Of a stretch of 64,000 bases of DNA, positions 1 to 10,478 are shown in pieces. How positions within the stretch are numbered: position 1 is the first letter of the stretch; each line of letters begins with the position of its first letter. The stretch is taken from positions 2,356,001-2,420,000 of the forward strand of contig JAHYIO010000033.1 of the NCBI GenBank assembly GCA_020543525.1, read 5' to 3'. The position numbers were made by a program, and so were the translations under genes. The notes under the pieces were generated by a model, which ran no database searches, was not told where the DNA came from, and saw nothing but the letters and a program-made list of their open reading frames with translations. The stretch is from Coriolopsis trogii. Taxonomy: Eukaryota > Basidiomycota > Agaricomycetes > Polyporales > Polyporaceae.

Positions 1-609
1 GTACAAGCAATTTCACGTATGTATGATTTCCTCTTCCCTCGTCCGCTCCGGTGATTCCCGGACTCTTACCCACGTCGCTCATCGCCCTCATCGTCGCCGT
101 CAGTTACTCGCACTCTTCTCCTCTACGTCTTTCCAGTCGTCTTTCTCTTTTACTTTCTGAGATTGCGTATCTGTACTCCACCTTACTTCACTTAAGCTAT
201 AGCATGGACAAACAACTATACCCTCATGACTTCAGTGGGGCAGTGAATGATGACGTTCGCACGAGCGGGCGTGATGATGAGAGACATTATGCCCGAAGTC
301 TTGCTTGCGTATCTATACAACCAAACCCCGCACACGACGGTTAGGTTTGATGGTCGCACTGAGTCCACCTGTTCCCCGCAAGCAGATACAATGCGCACGT
401 TGTTAACGGGCGAACAAGTTATTGCGAGGCTAGACAGATTCCTACCTGATGTCTTCGTTGAACAACCCCGACAGCCTCACTTCACGCCGTGAAGATACAA
501 TGCAAACGAGTACGCGTTCCGGGTGCGCATAGCATGCATATTGCATATTACTTTTGGGACTACTGCACATGATGATGGAAAGCACATAAGAAATCGTGAA
601 CCCGGACCT
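1..609. other. gene-free start of window
   Basis: I see no recognisable gene here. Short open frames exist on both strands but none matches a family I know or continues across plausible introns. The right-hand end is the 3' flank of RPS15. Confidence 0.5.
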
Positions 610-1396
610 CTACTTGAGAGGGATGCTATAGCTGGAGTGAGCGGCTAGCGGTGGAGACAAACACGGAACCACGTACAATCGCGAAGAGTGGGTAGCACCG
701 ATACCCGGACGACCGTGCTTGACGGGCTTGTATGAGCACGAGAACTCGGCCAGGTAGTGGCCGACCATCTCAGGCTTGATCTCGACGGAGTTGAAGACCT
801 GTAACCCGACAAATCGTTCAACGATCTGATCCTACGAGAGCCCGACGTGTATAAAACGGAGACGTACCTTGCCGTTGTAGATACCGACGACGGAACCAAT
901 CATCTCGGGGACGATGATCATGTCACGGAGGTGGGTCTTCACGACCGGGGGCTTCTCGTTGGGGAGGGCCTCCTTCTTCGCCTTGCGGAGCTTCTTGATG
1001 AGACCCATGGGCTTGCGCTTGAGACCGCGCTGGAACCGCCTGCGGGCACGGGCATGGACAATCTATGGAACAGGGGGATTGTACATGAGGACAGGGTACT
1101 TGGTGGACTTGATGTTTCACAGGTTCGACATACCTCAACGAACTAATGGGATACACAGTCAAGACGAGGCTGTATGCGGCATGAACGGATAGCGCACCTC
1201 CTCATTGCTCAAGTCCAAGAGCTTGTCGAGCTCAACACCACGGTACGAGAACGTCCTGAACGTTCTCTTCTTCTTGAGGTCGGCGGCGACTTGGGGGTCG
1301 GTAACGGAGGAATCAGCCTACGATCGTACCGTCAATCGTTCAGTCACCATCTCTGCTCTACACCTCGTCGACGTGCGCTAAGACAGCACTCACCAT
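610..1396 (-). CDS. RPS15: 40S ribosomal protein S15 (uS19)
   Basis: Structural protein of the 40S subunit head, family uS19. Five coding exons on the minus strand: 1396-1394, 1317-1198, 1062-868, 798-677 and 625-610, giving 151 aa, close to the about 145 aa of animal S15. Family hallmarks read in order are [17 protein letters not shown] near the N-terminus, the basic stretch [29 protein letters not shown], and the C-terminal block [17 protein letters not shown] ending FIPLK-stop. The last exon supplies only the end of F plus IPLK and the stop. The first coding exon is just the ATG, followed directly by the donor GTGAGT. The gene is divergent from RPP2, with about 420 bp between start codons. 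Identification is firm; the exact 5' exon rests on splice logic. Confidence 0.96.
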
Positions 1397-1817
1397 CTTG
1401 AGATTGTCGTGGTCTTGCGGTCGACTCGGTGGGTTGGCTTGCTTGTGCCTCTAGAACGGACAGTGTGAAAACGCGGGAGGGTGGCTGGGCGCTTGCATAG
1501 GCGTGGGAATGATACTGTACAGTTCTCAGCCACAGACGCGCTCCCGGAGGTGGTGAGTCGATCGCGCGGAAAGTGTAAAGTATCTCATCGTCCTCGGATA
1601 GAATCCACAGGTCTTCCCTCAGGGATTAAAAGGTGCGTTCGTCGTCGCTGACGGTGTGCAGAGAGCGACGGTGACTGACGCGTTGCTGCGATGCAACAGC
1701 GATTTGTGGCTACCGGTCTTCCCTCTCCCTAAACACTCAAAACTTCCACTGTGCGTACTGGGCACGTTACCTCGCTAAGATGCAGCCGTTCTGAACATTG
1801 TGGCCCCCCTTCACCAG
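1397..1817. promoter_or_regulatory. shared divergent promoter of two ribosomal protein genes
   Basis: The 421 bp between the start codons of RPS15 (minus) and RPP2 (plus) must hold both promoters and both leaders. No TATA box is obvious, as is common for ribosomal protein genes. A shared region would let both subunit proteins be co-regulated with growth; that is inference from the layout. Confidence 0.5.
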
Positions 1818-2273
1818 ATGCGTCATCTCGCTGCGTACCTCCTCCTCCAGATTGGTGGCAACGCCTCCCCGTCTGCGGCGGACATCAAGAAGGTCCTCGG
1901 TGCTGTCGGTATCGAGGCTGACGACGAGCGTCTTGAAAAGCTCATCTCGGAGCTCGAGGGCAAGGATGTCGCCGCTCTGATTGCTGAGGGCTCTTCCAAG
2001 CTCGCCTCTGTACGTGAAACGGTCGGTTTGCCCGCATCTGCCGTGCTCATCAAGTTGTCTCCGCACAGGTCCCGTCTGGCGGTGCTGTTGCTGCGTCCTC
2101 TGGCGCTGCTGCGGGTGGCGCTCCCGCCGCTGCTGCTGAGGAGAAGAAGGAGGAGAAGAAGGAGGAGGAGAAGGTCTGTGTCCAAGTTGATGTACATGCT
2201 TTGGCAATCACTCATCTGTGTTTGTTCCTAGGAGGAGTCCGACGACGACATGGGCTTCGGTCTGTTCGACTAA
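1818..2273 (+). CDS. RPP2: 60S acidic ribosomal protein P2
   Basis: Acidic stalk protein of the 60S subunit, which recruits translational GTPases as a P1/P2 dimer on P0. Exons 1818-2009, 2069-2173 and 2232-2273 give 112 aa, the usual size. The start [15 protein letters not shown] and the helix [18 protein letters not shown] are typical P2 rather than P1. Then come an Ala/Gly hinge, a Lys/Glu-rich stretch, and the universal tail [12 protein letters not shown]. An in-frame ATG at 1800 would add MAPLHQ, but P2 proteins start at the chosen Met. Both introns are short (59 and 58 nt). Confidence 0.96.
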
Positions 2274-3375
2274 GTGTATCGCTAGCCAAAACATCCACGT
2301 ACCATACATATCGCCCTGCCGGCGGCTTGGCTGCAATGATGACATGCTTGCACGACCCTTCATTTGCGAGACTGATGGTAGCGACCGAATGTTCGCTAAG
2401 TTTGTCCTCGCACCCACCACATGTGAATGTTGAACGTGAAGACGTGTAACACACGTCAATGATATGATACGATGCCCGGTGGATGAGTAAACGTGCTGCG
2501 TCGGCGGGCAGATATGGGTGAACGGCTGCCGATAGGGATACGTACCAGAGTCTAGGTGTGCCTTGCGTTAATAGACCGTTCAATATGTCATGATGTGAAC
2601 CATCTCCGCGTCTTGAGTTTGGGGAGTACGAGTCACGAGTGGGACGGAGCGGCGGACGCAATGCGGCTACTGACCATGCCTGTGTAGACTGACACATGAG
2701 AATAAGAATATGGACAAGGATCGAGCAGAGAGGGAGGTGGGCCGAGGCAGCGTGCTATCGGCGTTAGGGGGATTTGATCTGAATTTCAGGTACGCAGGGG
2801 AGAGAGACGAAAACGAGGCACACCGCCACTCACGAACACAAACCGGGGAAGGCCGCCGGCATGAGCAGCATCTTCGGTGCCGGCGGCGCAAACAAGCTTC
2901 TACGCAACGCAGGTGCTCTCCACGGCCGGATGAATTTGCAGAAAAAGTGGGCTGGAGTCTGGCTCTGTTCTGTGCAACGTGATGGACCCAGCAATGCCGT
3001 TTACACTCGGAGGGAGGAGGGTGGAGGGAGGACGAGGCTCGGGTAGCGGATGACGGAGGGACGGGCTGGCCGTGGTGCCGCGGCTAGGACGGACCCGAGA
3101 GAGTGGGAGAGGAGTCCGTAGCGGGGGCGCTTGCCTGCTGCGCTCGTCTCCGTCGTTTGCAATTATATACCCCCAGCATACTCGCCCGTACAGACTCTTT
3201 CGGCCTTCCTGCAACATACCTCTCCTTCCACGCTCTCCCGCCCAACCCCCGCTGCCCCCTCCGCCTCCCCCCTCTCCTTCTCTCCTCCCCCCTCGCACCC
3301 CCAGTCGCCATCTTGCCCGCTTCGTCCCCTTTCTTCGTCCCCGCCGCCATCTCTGCTTCTCTCCAGCCTGCCACC
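2274..3375. other. intergenic region and C-rich leader of the next gene
   Basis: No gene is supported. The last 200 bp before 3376 are strongly pyrimidine-rich on the plus strand (long C/T runs from about 3185 to 3365), typical of core promoters and leaders in basidiomycetes. A TATATA-like stretch lies near 3164. Open frames on both strands here look like shadows of this skewed composition. Confidence 0.5.
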
Positions 3376-6300
3376 ATGTCTTCTCCTACCAGTCCTCAGC
3401 CGTCGCCTCTCGAGTCCAGCGCACCCACCAGTTCCAGCTCTTCTCCTCAGGCCGTCCACTTCGCTCCTCCCCCCGATCAAGCAAGAGCCCCAGGAGCCCC
3501 AGAATCAGACCATACTCCCGTCGCCTTTGTCAAGGGAGGCAAGCGTAAGCGGCTCAGCAAGGTGCGCATCCTTGTGCATACACCATATGAGCTACCTTCT
3601 CACTGTCTCTAGGCTTGCGATCCATGCCATAAGAGCAAGCGGCGCTGCGATGGCACAGGTGAGTGCCATACTGGCGCATGCGACCTCAACCACTCATTAT
3701 CGGTTATCCAGCCCCTTGCAGTAATTGGTAGGCTCGCCGTTGACTTACCCTACAAGTTCTCACCATCCGCACAGCTATTATGCATCCAAGAACTGCACAT
3801 ACACGGATGCTGCCGGACGCCCTGTACCTGCACCTCGCAACCTCCATTCTGAGCGTGCGGCCCATACACCAGGAGTAATGGTACCTGAATGTCTCCATCA
3901 GCCCACGTTTCTGCTCATCACGACATGCATTCTCAGGCTCAAGTGACAAACGAACAAGCCCCGTGGGCCGGACACGCTACCCTCGCTAAACCGCCCGTAG
4001 GACCTCAAGGCGGAATTGAGCGCGATCCAACAACAAAACGTTCTCGGAAAGGACCCGGCGCTCCGGACACAAGTCCTCCCATACGTTCTAGAGGAGAGGC
4101 GCCGATAGAACCTCCTGCACACCCGCTTGATCCTGCGTTGGCGCACGAGCTAGTGAACAGTATGCATTTGTGCACAAATCGCGGCCTATCAGCTAACTTT
4201 TCTTCTCCAGTCTTCTTCGCACAATGCAACCCGCAGCGCATGTGCATCCATAAGCCTTCTTTCGTCGCCGACTTTGGCCTGAACAAAATTCCACATTATC
4301 TGCTCCTGGCTGTTTGCGCCGTCGCGGCCCCCCTGTCAAAGACCGTCTCGAGCAAAGCAGCCCACCCCCGACTTGCGGGAGTCGGGTTCTTCCAGGACGC
4401 CCTGGCACTCATGTTCGATAACTCGGGAAGATTGCTGTGCGATCCGACGGTCAGTACCGCCCAGGCGTTATGTCTCCTGGAGATGCACGAGATAGCGGCA
4501 AGCCATTCTTGGACGAGGCAGTTCAGGTATTTCGGTGCGTAGCCGGTCCACGTAAAGAAGCCGAAAATAAACTCACGGTCGGTCTCAACCCGAAACATAA
4601 ACAAATCAGAATTAGCGCACCAAGTGCTCGAAAATAGCCTAGAAATTCACCGAGCAGATAATTCAGCGCCTCCTTCTCCGAAGGACCCTGACGCACTCAT
4701 GGACTTCATCGATCGCGAGTGCGCCCGGAGATGTTTCTGGCTCATCATGCTCATAGCGTGGATAAGCAACATATACACCCACCGGGGAATCCAGCCCCGG
4801 ATGGCCGAGCTTGCGAACGTCGTCCGATTACCCATCGATGAGACGACTTTCGAACTAGCCTCGCTCACGGGCTCCGCGAGTGAGTCCCACACACGCTCAC
4901 GACGCCCCCAAACCCTGACGTGTTTGAACGCCTGTAGCCTCTGAGTTCTTGCGGCAGCCGGCTCCGAGGACGCGGTATGCCTCCCAGTTCGGACACATCC
5001 TGCGCATCCTAGAAATCTACCAGAACGCCGAGTCCCTACTCTGTAAGTGCTTACATCTGATATTTACGGAGCTGGATGGTCATTGCCATCATGGTAGCGA
5101 ACAAGGAAGGGGCCGCTCGCAAGGCTGCGATGCCTGCAGTTCGCAAGGATCTCGAGGTGAGACGGTATCTCTAGCGGACCGTGTATTATGTGGTTCACCG
5201 TATATGGTTAGGAATGGGCCGCTTCCCTACCCAGTCACCTTCAGTTCACCGAAGAGAACCTGGAGACGCAGATCACGATGTTCGAGACGTCCTCCAACTC
5301 GGGTGCATGGTGTTTCTGCTTTATGCACGCCATGTACCCCTGTTGCTACTTGGCACTACTGGAAGTACGTACGCTCATACCACTTTGTGTTATGCAATTT
5401 GTGCCGCGGACGTCGCCGCGCGCGCCAGTTGGGCCGGCGGTACCATCCCCTGTCGATAACCTTCCCACTCACTCGATTCGTCGCCTTACAGGGCGAAGGC
5501 ACCCTGACGGAGCCGATCCCATGGGTCCGCAACCAATTGAACTTCATCTTCAACGCCGCCGGGACACGCGCCAAGAACTCCATCCTTTGTACGTACCGCA
5601 CCCAGAACGGGTCGCGCTCTCCCTCTTTCCCCTCACTTGCCGCCGGCATCGCGTCTGATAAGCATTTCTTCTTCTTTTTTTTCGCCTGCGCGGAACTGGC
5701 ACGTACGACGTGAACGATCAGCCGCTTGTGCGCTTTGGGTAAGTGGTGCACTACAGCATCCGATGTCTCTCGGCTGGGTGACTGACAGGCCCTTTCTCGC
5801 GCGTGCGGACGACGCAGTCTTATAGCAAGTACAGCCCGGACGACCCGCAGATCCACGTCTGGGACCGCGATTTTGAGAAGACGTGGGGGTTCAGGGTCGT
5901 CTCCGTCGCCGAGCAGTGGCGGCAGAGCCAGGCAAAGGACAAGGAGCGCGCGCAGCTCCTCGCGAAGCAGCAGCAGCAACAACAACAACAAGAACAGCAG
6001 CAGGCGATGATGTACCAGCACCGGGACCGGCCCAAGTGCGACTCGAGCTCGCCCCCGTCGTCGCACTCGTCGCCGGGGGGCGTCGTCCAGGCGATGCCGT
6101 ACGAGGGCCGGCGGGAGGGCAACCCGAGGGCGCTGCTCAGGACGGAGGCGATCCCGTTGGACGTCGGCGTGAACGTCAGCCATATCGACGGCCTCGCCCA
6201 CACCAGCACGAACGGGCTCGGGAACGGGCTCGTGCACTCTCAGAACGGGGGGCAGGGGCAAGGGCAAGTGCAGGGACAAGTGCAGGGACAAGTGCAGGGA

Positions 6301-6537
6301 CAGGGACAGGGACAGGGACAGGCGCAGACGAACCTGCCTTCACTCAAGGCGAGCGGGCTGTTGGACTCGTGGAAGCCGCCGTCGGAGGCGTTCGCGAACG
6401 CGCTCTCGCTCGGGTCGGCATCTCAAGGTCAGATCCGGGATCCTCCTCCCCAGGGCAGGGTCCCGCCGGCCCAAGGCGTCGCCGCTGTCGTGCCCGCAAA
6501 CCTGAACTGGCTCATCGACGCCGGGGGACGGATGTAA
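3376..6537 (+). CDS. Zn2Cys6 fungal-specific transcription factor
   Basis: Nuclear DNA-binding regulator; target pathway unknown. Thirteen exons: 3376-3561, 3613-3658, 3712-3727, 3775-3874 (or 3880), 3937-4159, 4211-4534, 4610-4879, 4938-5042, 5098-5156, 5212-5364, 5492-5588, 5722-5738 and 5818-6537, about 771 aa. The binuclear zinc cluster has Cys at 64, 67, 74, 80, 83 and 90 (CX2CX6CX5CX2CX6C), preceded by the basic patch GGKRKRLSK. The fungal-specific middle homology region follows (MFETSSNSGAWCFCFMHAM). The long last exon is low complexity, with a Gln run near its start and QGQGQ/QVQGQ repeats. The ATG sits in a good context (CCACCATG). The 16- and 17-nt exons were placed by phase and by the spacing of the zinc Cys residues. 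Confidence 0.88.
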
Positions 6538-6922
6538 GATAGGGAGGGAGTTCGTGTGACATGTTCTTGACCTCAAGAAGGCTGAGTGGGAGCGATTGTC
6601 GTGCCGTGCCATAGGTGTATTTGAGGGCTGGGGTGCCAGGGTGTAGTGTCCGCATCCAGTCCGCTTGGCTTGTCTGCTTGGTTGTATTTTCTTGTCGCCA
6701 CTCCTGCCTCCGAGGGGAGTGGCCGGGACACTTGGTCCCCACATATTGTAACCAGTTGCTCGGATGTTCGGGTATATGTTTCGTAGTCATACATTAAATG
6801 TACCAACACTAATGTGTGTCGTATAGTCCGTGAGGAACATGCTTCCGTGACTACATGGGCCATGCAGCGGGGGGCAAGCTGCACGTTCGTGAAGGGAACG
6901 AAATGGAGATGGATGGACGCAT
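6538..6922. other. convergent 3' intergenic region
   Basis: 385 bp between the stop codons of the transcription factor (plus) and V-ATPase subunit G (minus). No feature other than shared terminator space is visible. Confidence 0.5.
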
Positions 6923-7508
6923 CTACTCGAACTTCGTCAGGTTGCGGTGTAGCTCTGGCTTGACGAGGATGACACGGTCGAGGAGCTTTTGGACGACCTT
7001 GTCCTTGTTGCTCTCGTATGCCGCACGGATCTCCTGCTGCTTCACCTCCGTATCCTTGTCGATGCCTGCTTGGACCGCTTGCGTGTTACCGGCGTGCTGA
7101 CGACGGCGGACGGAGATGCCACGCGATGTGTATCAGAGCTGGGGCAAATGAGGTCATGGACAATCAACGGGGAACGTACAGATGCCTCGAACGCCTTGAA
7201 CTCCTGCTCCTTCTGCGCCTTGTAGGCCTCTATCTCCTTCGCAGCCTCGGAGCGGGCATCCTTCAGCCTCTGCACGCGATCTGTAACACATGGTACACAG
7301 GCGAGGGGGTGAGCGGGGACGGTCCGGTACACGAAGTGACGGGAGAGCTGGAAACGGTAACGGACATTGGCGGGCCTGCTGCACGACCTTCGCGGCCTCC
7401 TTCTCGGCTTCGAGGAGGGTCTGGATGCTCTGTGACTGTTGTGCGGCCTTGATGCGCTTCAATCAGCGCACGTTTGGAGGGAGGGCTCAGAGAGAGTGGA
7501 CTGACCAT
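6923..7508 (-). CDS. VMA10: V-type proton ATPase subunit G
   Basis: Peripheral stalk subunit of the vacuolar proton pump; with subunit E it forms the stator linking V1 to V0. Exons on the minus strand: 7508-7506, 7447-7366, 7280-7180 and 7096-6923, 119 aa against a usual 114-118. The family signature is clear: SQSIQTLLEAEKEAAKVVQQ, then RVQRLKDARSEAAKEIEAY, then EFKAFEAS, followed by a Lys/Glu-rich coiled coil. As in RPS15, the first coding exon is the ATG alone, followed by the donor GTCAGT; the protein then begins MAAQQSQS. Confidence 0.94.
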
Positions 7509-8079
7509 GGATATGGATGCTGGAGAGCAAGGACAGATTCAGACTCCGCGCGGTGCTCTGACGCGCTGAGATACGAACGCTCACTGCGGCCCGGGATCCG
7601 GCTCAGTACTCTACCGACTTTTACAGTACAGTGTACACCCTCGAAATCCTTCCAGCTACATCCGACCCTACATAGTACACCTACTCAATCTCTTATCATC
7701 CTCGTCGATGACTCATGGCTACAACTTGCATGTTGTTCTCGCAGTACCTTGTCGAGGGTAAGCAGCTAGTCTTAATCAGCTAGTAGTAGTTGCATCGAGA
7801 ATGCAGACCAGTGTTCTGCATTCTCGATGTATACTGATTGACGGCGATTCACGTAGGGCCGACTGCAGACAAGCCGTGCGTGACCATCCTCGTGCTGGCC
7901 CTAAGTAGGAAGAGACACAGTACACAGCGAGCGCAATTCGAAGTCGCGCCACCGTGCGAAGTTCGCGCCCCTAGAGCGCGTCATGGGAGGTGTGGCCGAC
8001 GTGCATGATGACCCTCCCAGAGTTCGCCCACGATGACAGACGATGACCCCTACTCGTCGTCATCACTTGCACTCAGAGC
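7509..8079. other. intergenic region upstream of NmrA-like gene
   Basis: Divergent spacer between V-ATPase G and the NmrA-like gene. Apart from a perfect hairpin at 7793-7829 I see no gene. Confidence 0.5.
7793..7829. repeat. perfect 15-bp inverted repeat (hairpin)
   Basis: CATCGAGAATGCAGA is followed after a 7-nt loop by its exact reverse complement. It lies in the divergent spacer. It could be a cruciform, a protein-binding palindrome or the footprint of a small element; the sequence does not decide. Confidence 0.8.
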
Positions 8080-8086
8080 TATATAA
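8080..8086 (+). promoter_or_regulatory. TATA box of the NmrA-like gene
   Basis: TATATAA is the only strong TATA match in the spacer. It lies 21 bp before the ATG at 8107 and 108 bp before the ATG at 8194. A start site about 30 bp downstream would fall at or past 8107, favouring the second ATG. Confidence 0.45.
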
Positions 8087-8193
8087 CCATTCTCCCAGTC
8101 TGCTTCATGGCACTTCCCGAACTCGACGACGACGCCCTCAACCATATCTACGAACACTTCGACATCCTCCCCGACTCTCCTAACACCATCCGA

Positions 8194-9636
8194 ATGGCTC
8201 CCAAGCGCGGCAGCGATGCAGTCGAGTCCAGCGGTAATGGGAAAATCCAAAAGTCCCATAGTCGCACGAGCGACAACGGCAACGACTCGCAAAGCTCTCG
8301 GAGGATCCTCATAACCGCCAGCGAAGGCCAAACGGGTCGTCTCATCATCGAACTCCTCGCGACCGACGAAGACTATGTCAACAAGTATGACGAGCTTACC
8401 GCGCTCGTGTTTTCTGAAGAAGCCAAGTCTGTGCTCGAGGAGTTCGACTCTGTCAAAGTCGTCGTCTATGACCCAAAGGACGACCAGGCGCTTGTTCAGG
8501 CCATGGAGCTTGTCGACACTTGCTTGCTGATCCCGCCTGCTCGTAAGGTCGGTCTTCGTCCACCTCACGTGCGCATGTCCGCTTATTTGTATGTGCGCAG
8601 GACAAGGCGAAGATCACTCGTCAGCTACTGTCAGCGGCGAAGAAGGCCAAGACAGTCACCAACCTTGTCTTCCTCTCCAGTGTCGGGTGCGACTACGCCT
8701 CGCCCGAGTCGCAACCTCGTTTGCGCGAGTTTATTGAGCTCGAAGCGCTTGCTATGCAGCCCAAGGGCGATCCTGCCACTGGTGACACCGGCCATTCGCC
8801 ATGCGTCATCCGGGCCGGGTTCTACGCCGAAAACCTGCTGCTCTACACAAAGCAAGCGCAAGGGCAAGGCAAACTTCCCATCCCGATCGGCGAGAAACAT
8901 AAGTTCGCGCCTGTCGCTCTGGGGGACGTTGCGCAGATCGCTGCGTTTGTGTTGACCTCCCAGGGACCTCATGGGTTGGCAGACGACGTCAGGAGCCAGG
9001 TGCTCGTTGTCACCGGTGAGAGTTGCATGCATATGAAAAACTAAACGAGTTCACTAACTGAAGATCTCAGGTCCGCAATTGACCTCAGGCGAGGAACTCG
9101 CTGTTGCTGCTTCGCAGGCGCTAGGCGTGAAGATGGAGTTCGAGAGCATTGACGAGTACGTCTTTCCTCCTGCTGCCTTCCTTTCTGCTGAACGCTGCTC
9201 ACGCTGCGTGCTTATGCAGCGCCACTGCGAAGAAAATACTCAACTCCGAACAAGGTCAAGAAGTCGATGAAGGTGAGCATTGTGTAATGCTCTGTAACAT
9301 GGATCTGGACTGACCCTCGGCGAGGATGTTTCCAGCGGAGCGCGAGTATATTTTGGAATACTACTCGCTCGTACGGGAGGGCAAGACCAATTATACCGCG
9401 ACGACAGCTATGCTCGCGTATTTCGGCCATCGTGGGCAAGAACCCACCGAGTTTTTCAAAACATACTCCGTAGGTGGCCTCGCACGCTGTCGCTCATGTG
9501 TATGCTCATATGGTTTGGAAAGGACGAGTTCAAGCCTAAGAAGCGTCGCATCCAGAAGACTTCTGCATCCAAGAAGGGATCGTCACGGACGACGCGGTCT
9601 CATGTAATCGACGTGGACGAAGACGAGGAAATGTGA
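8194..9636 (+). CDS. NmrA-like NAD(P)-binding protein with nuclear-type tails
   Basis: Rossmann-fold protein of the NmrA-like (atypical SDR) group, which sense NAD(P) or reduce small carbonyls. Exons start-8547, 8601-9015, 9071-9155, 9220-9272, 9336-9469 and 9523-9636. From 8194 the protein has 384 aa; an in-frame ATG at 8107 would add 29 residues. I prefer 8194 because a TATA box sits at 8080. The nucleotide motif is RRILITASEGQTGRLI, followed by VFLSSVGCDYASPES and CVIRAGFYAENLL, as in NmrA relatives. The C-terminus is unusual: a basic stretch KPKKRRIQKTSASKKGSS then the acidic DVDEDEEM, looking like a nuclear localisation signal with an acidic tail. The N-terminus is also basic. A nuclear regulatory role is inference. 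Confidence 0.82.
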
Positions 9637-10478
9637 GATATTGCGGGTTACTCTTCTTGCTGCATCATCAGGTGTGTACGATATCGGACGTTGTCACAAT
9701 GAATTGTATTATTGTCGTTGGCCATGGCATCTGCATTCACTCAGTGCATCCCGGCGCGTGTCTTTCAAGCTGCGAATTTGTTCAGGACGTACTCATCAAT
9801 GAGATGTACCATTCCTACTTTCGAATGCAATCATCTTCGCTATTGTACAGCACCTGTCGTCTGGTAATTTAACCTCAGTGTTGCGTTTGCCGCGGGACTG
9901 AGCTCGAGCCTGACGTCAGTCCGGCGAACATTCTTAGCTGATCGTAGAGACGCGGTACCACATAATGCGGTGAAGACCCTCAAGGATTTGAAGGCGAAGA
10001 AGTCATCGCTAGTCAAAACAATCCACTGTGGTTCAGCGATTCTACACAGAGAGAATGGTCACCGCCAGATTCTGACGGATTGAGAGAGGAGTGATGATTG
10101 CAGGTCTGAGTGTAGTACTTATGAGGAATCAATGGAGACGCCCGTGGTGGCGTCTGGGATATGTACAACATCCTCGGACCGTGTGCTCTCAATTATGACG
10201 CCTACGGCCCTGGCTCACTTCCGGATTTCTATGGACCAGGGGAGCATCAGCGCATCAGCCAAGGCGAGTCGCGTTCTCCCGCGGTGGTCGGATGTCCCTG
10301 TCAACTCCATCACTGTCCTTCGTCGGCTATCCTCGTGCATCTTGACAGGAGCCTCGAGCTCGTTTACGCATTTGACGCACAAAGTATCTCCGGTATATGT
10401 ATGTAGACTCCATCATCGTACTGGTCCCCTGATCCACCCCGGTTCCACACTCCGTACAGCTCTCTACTCGACGACGAG
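9637..10478. other. intergenic region
   Basis: No gene supported. A 159-codon open frame across its right half overlaps the MFS start out of frame and resembles no family. Confidence 0.5.
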
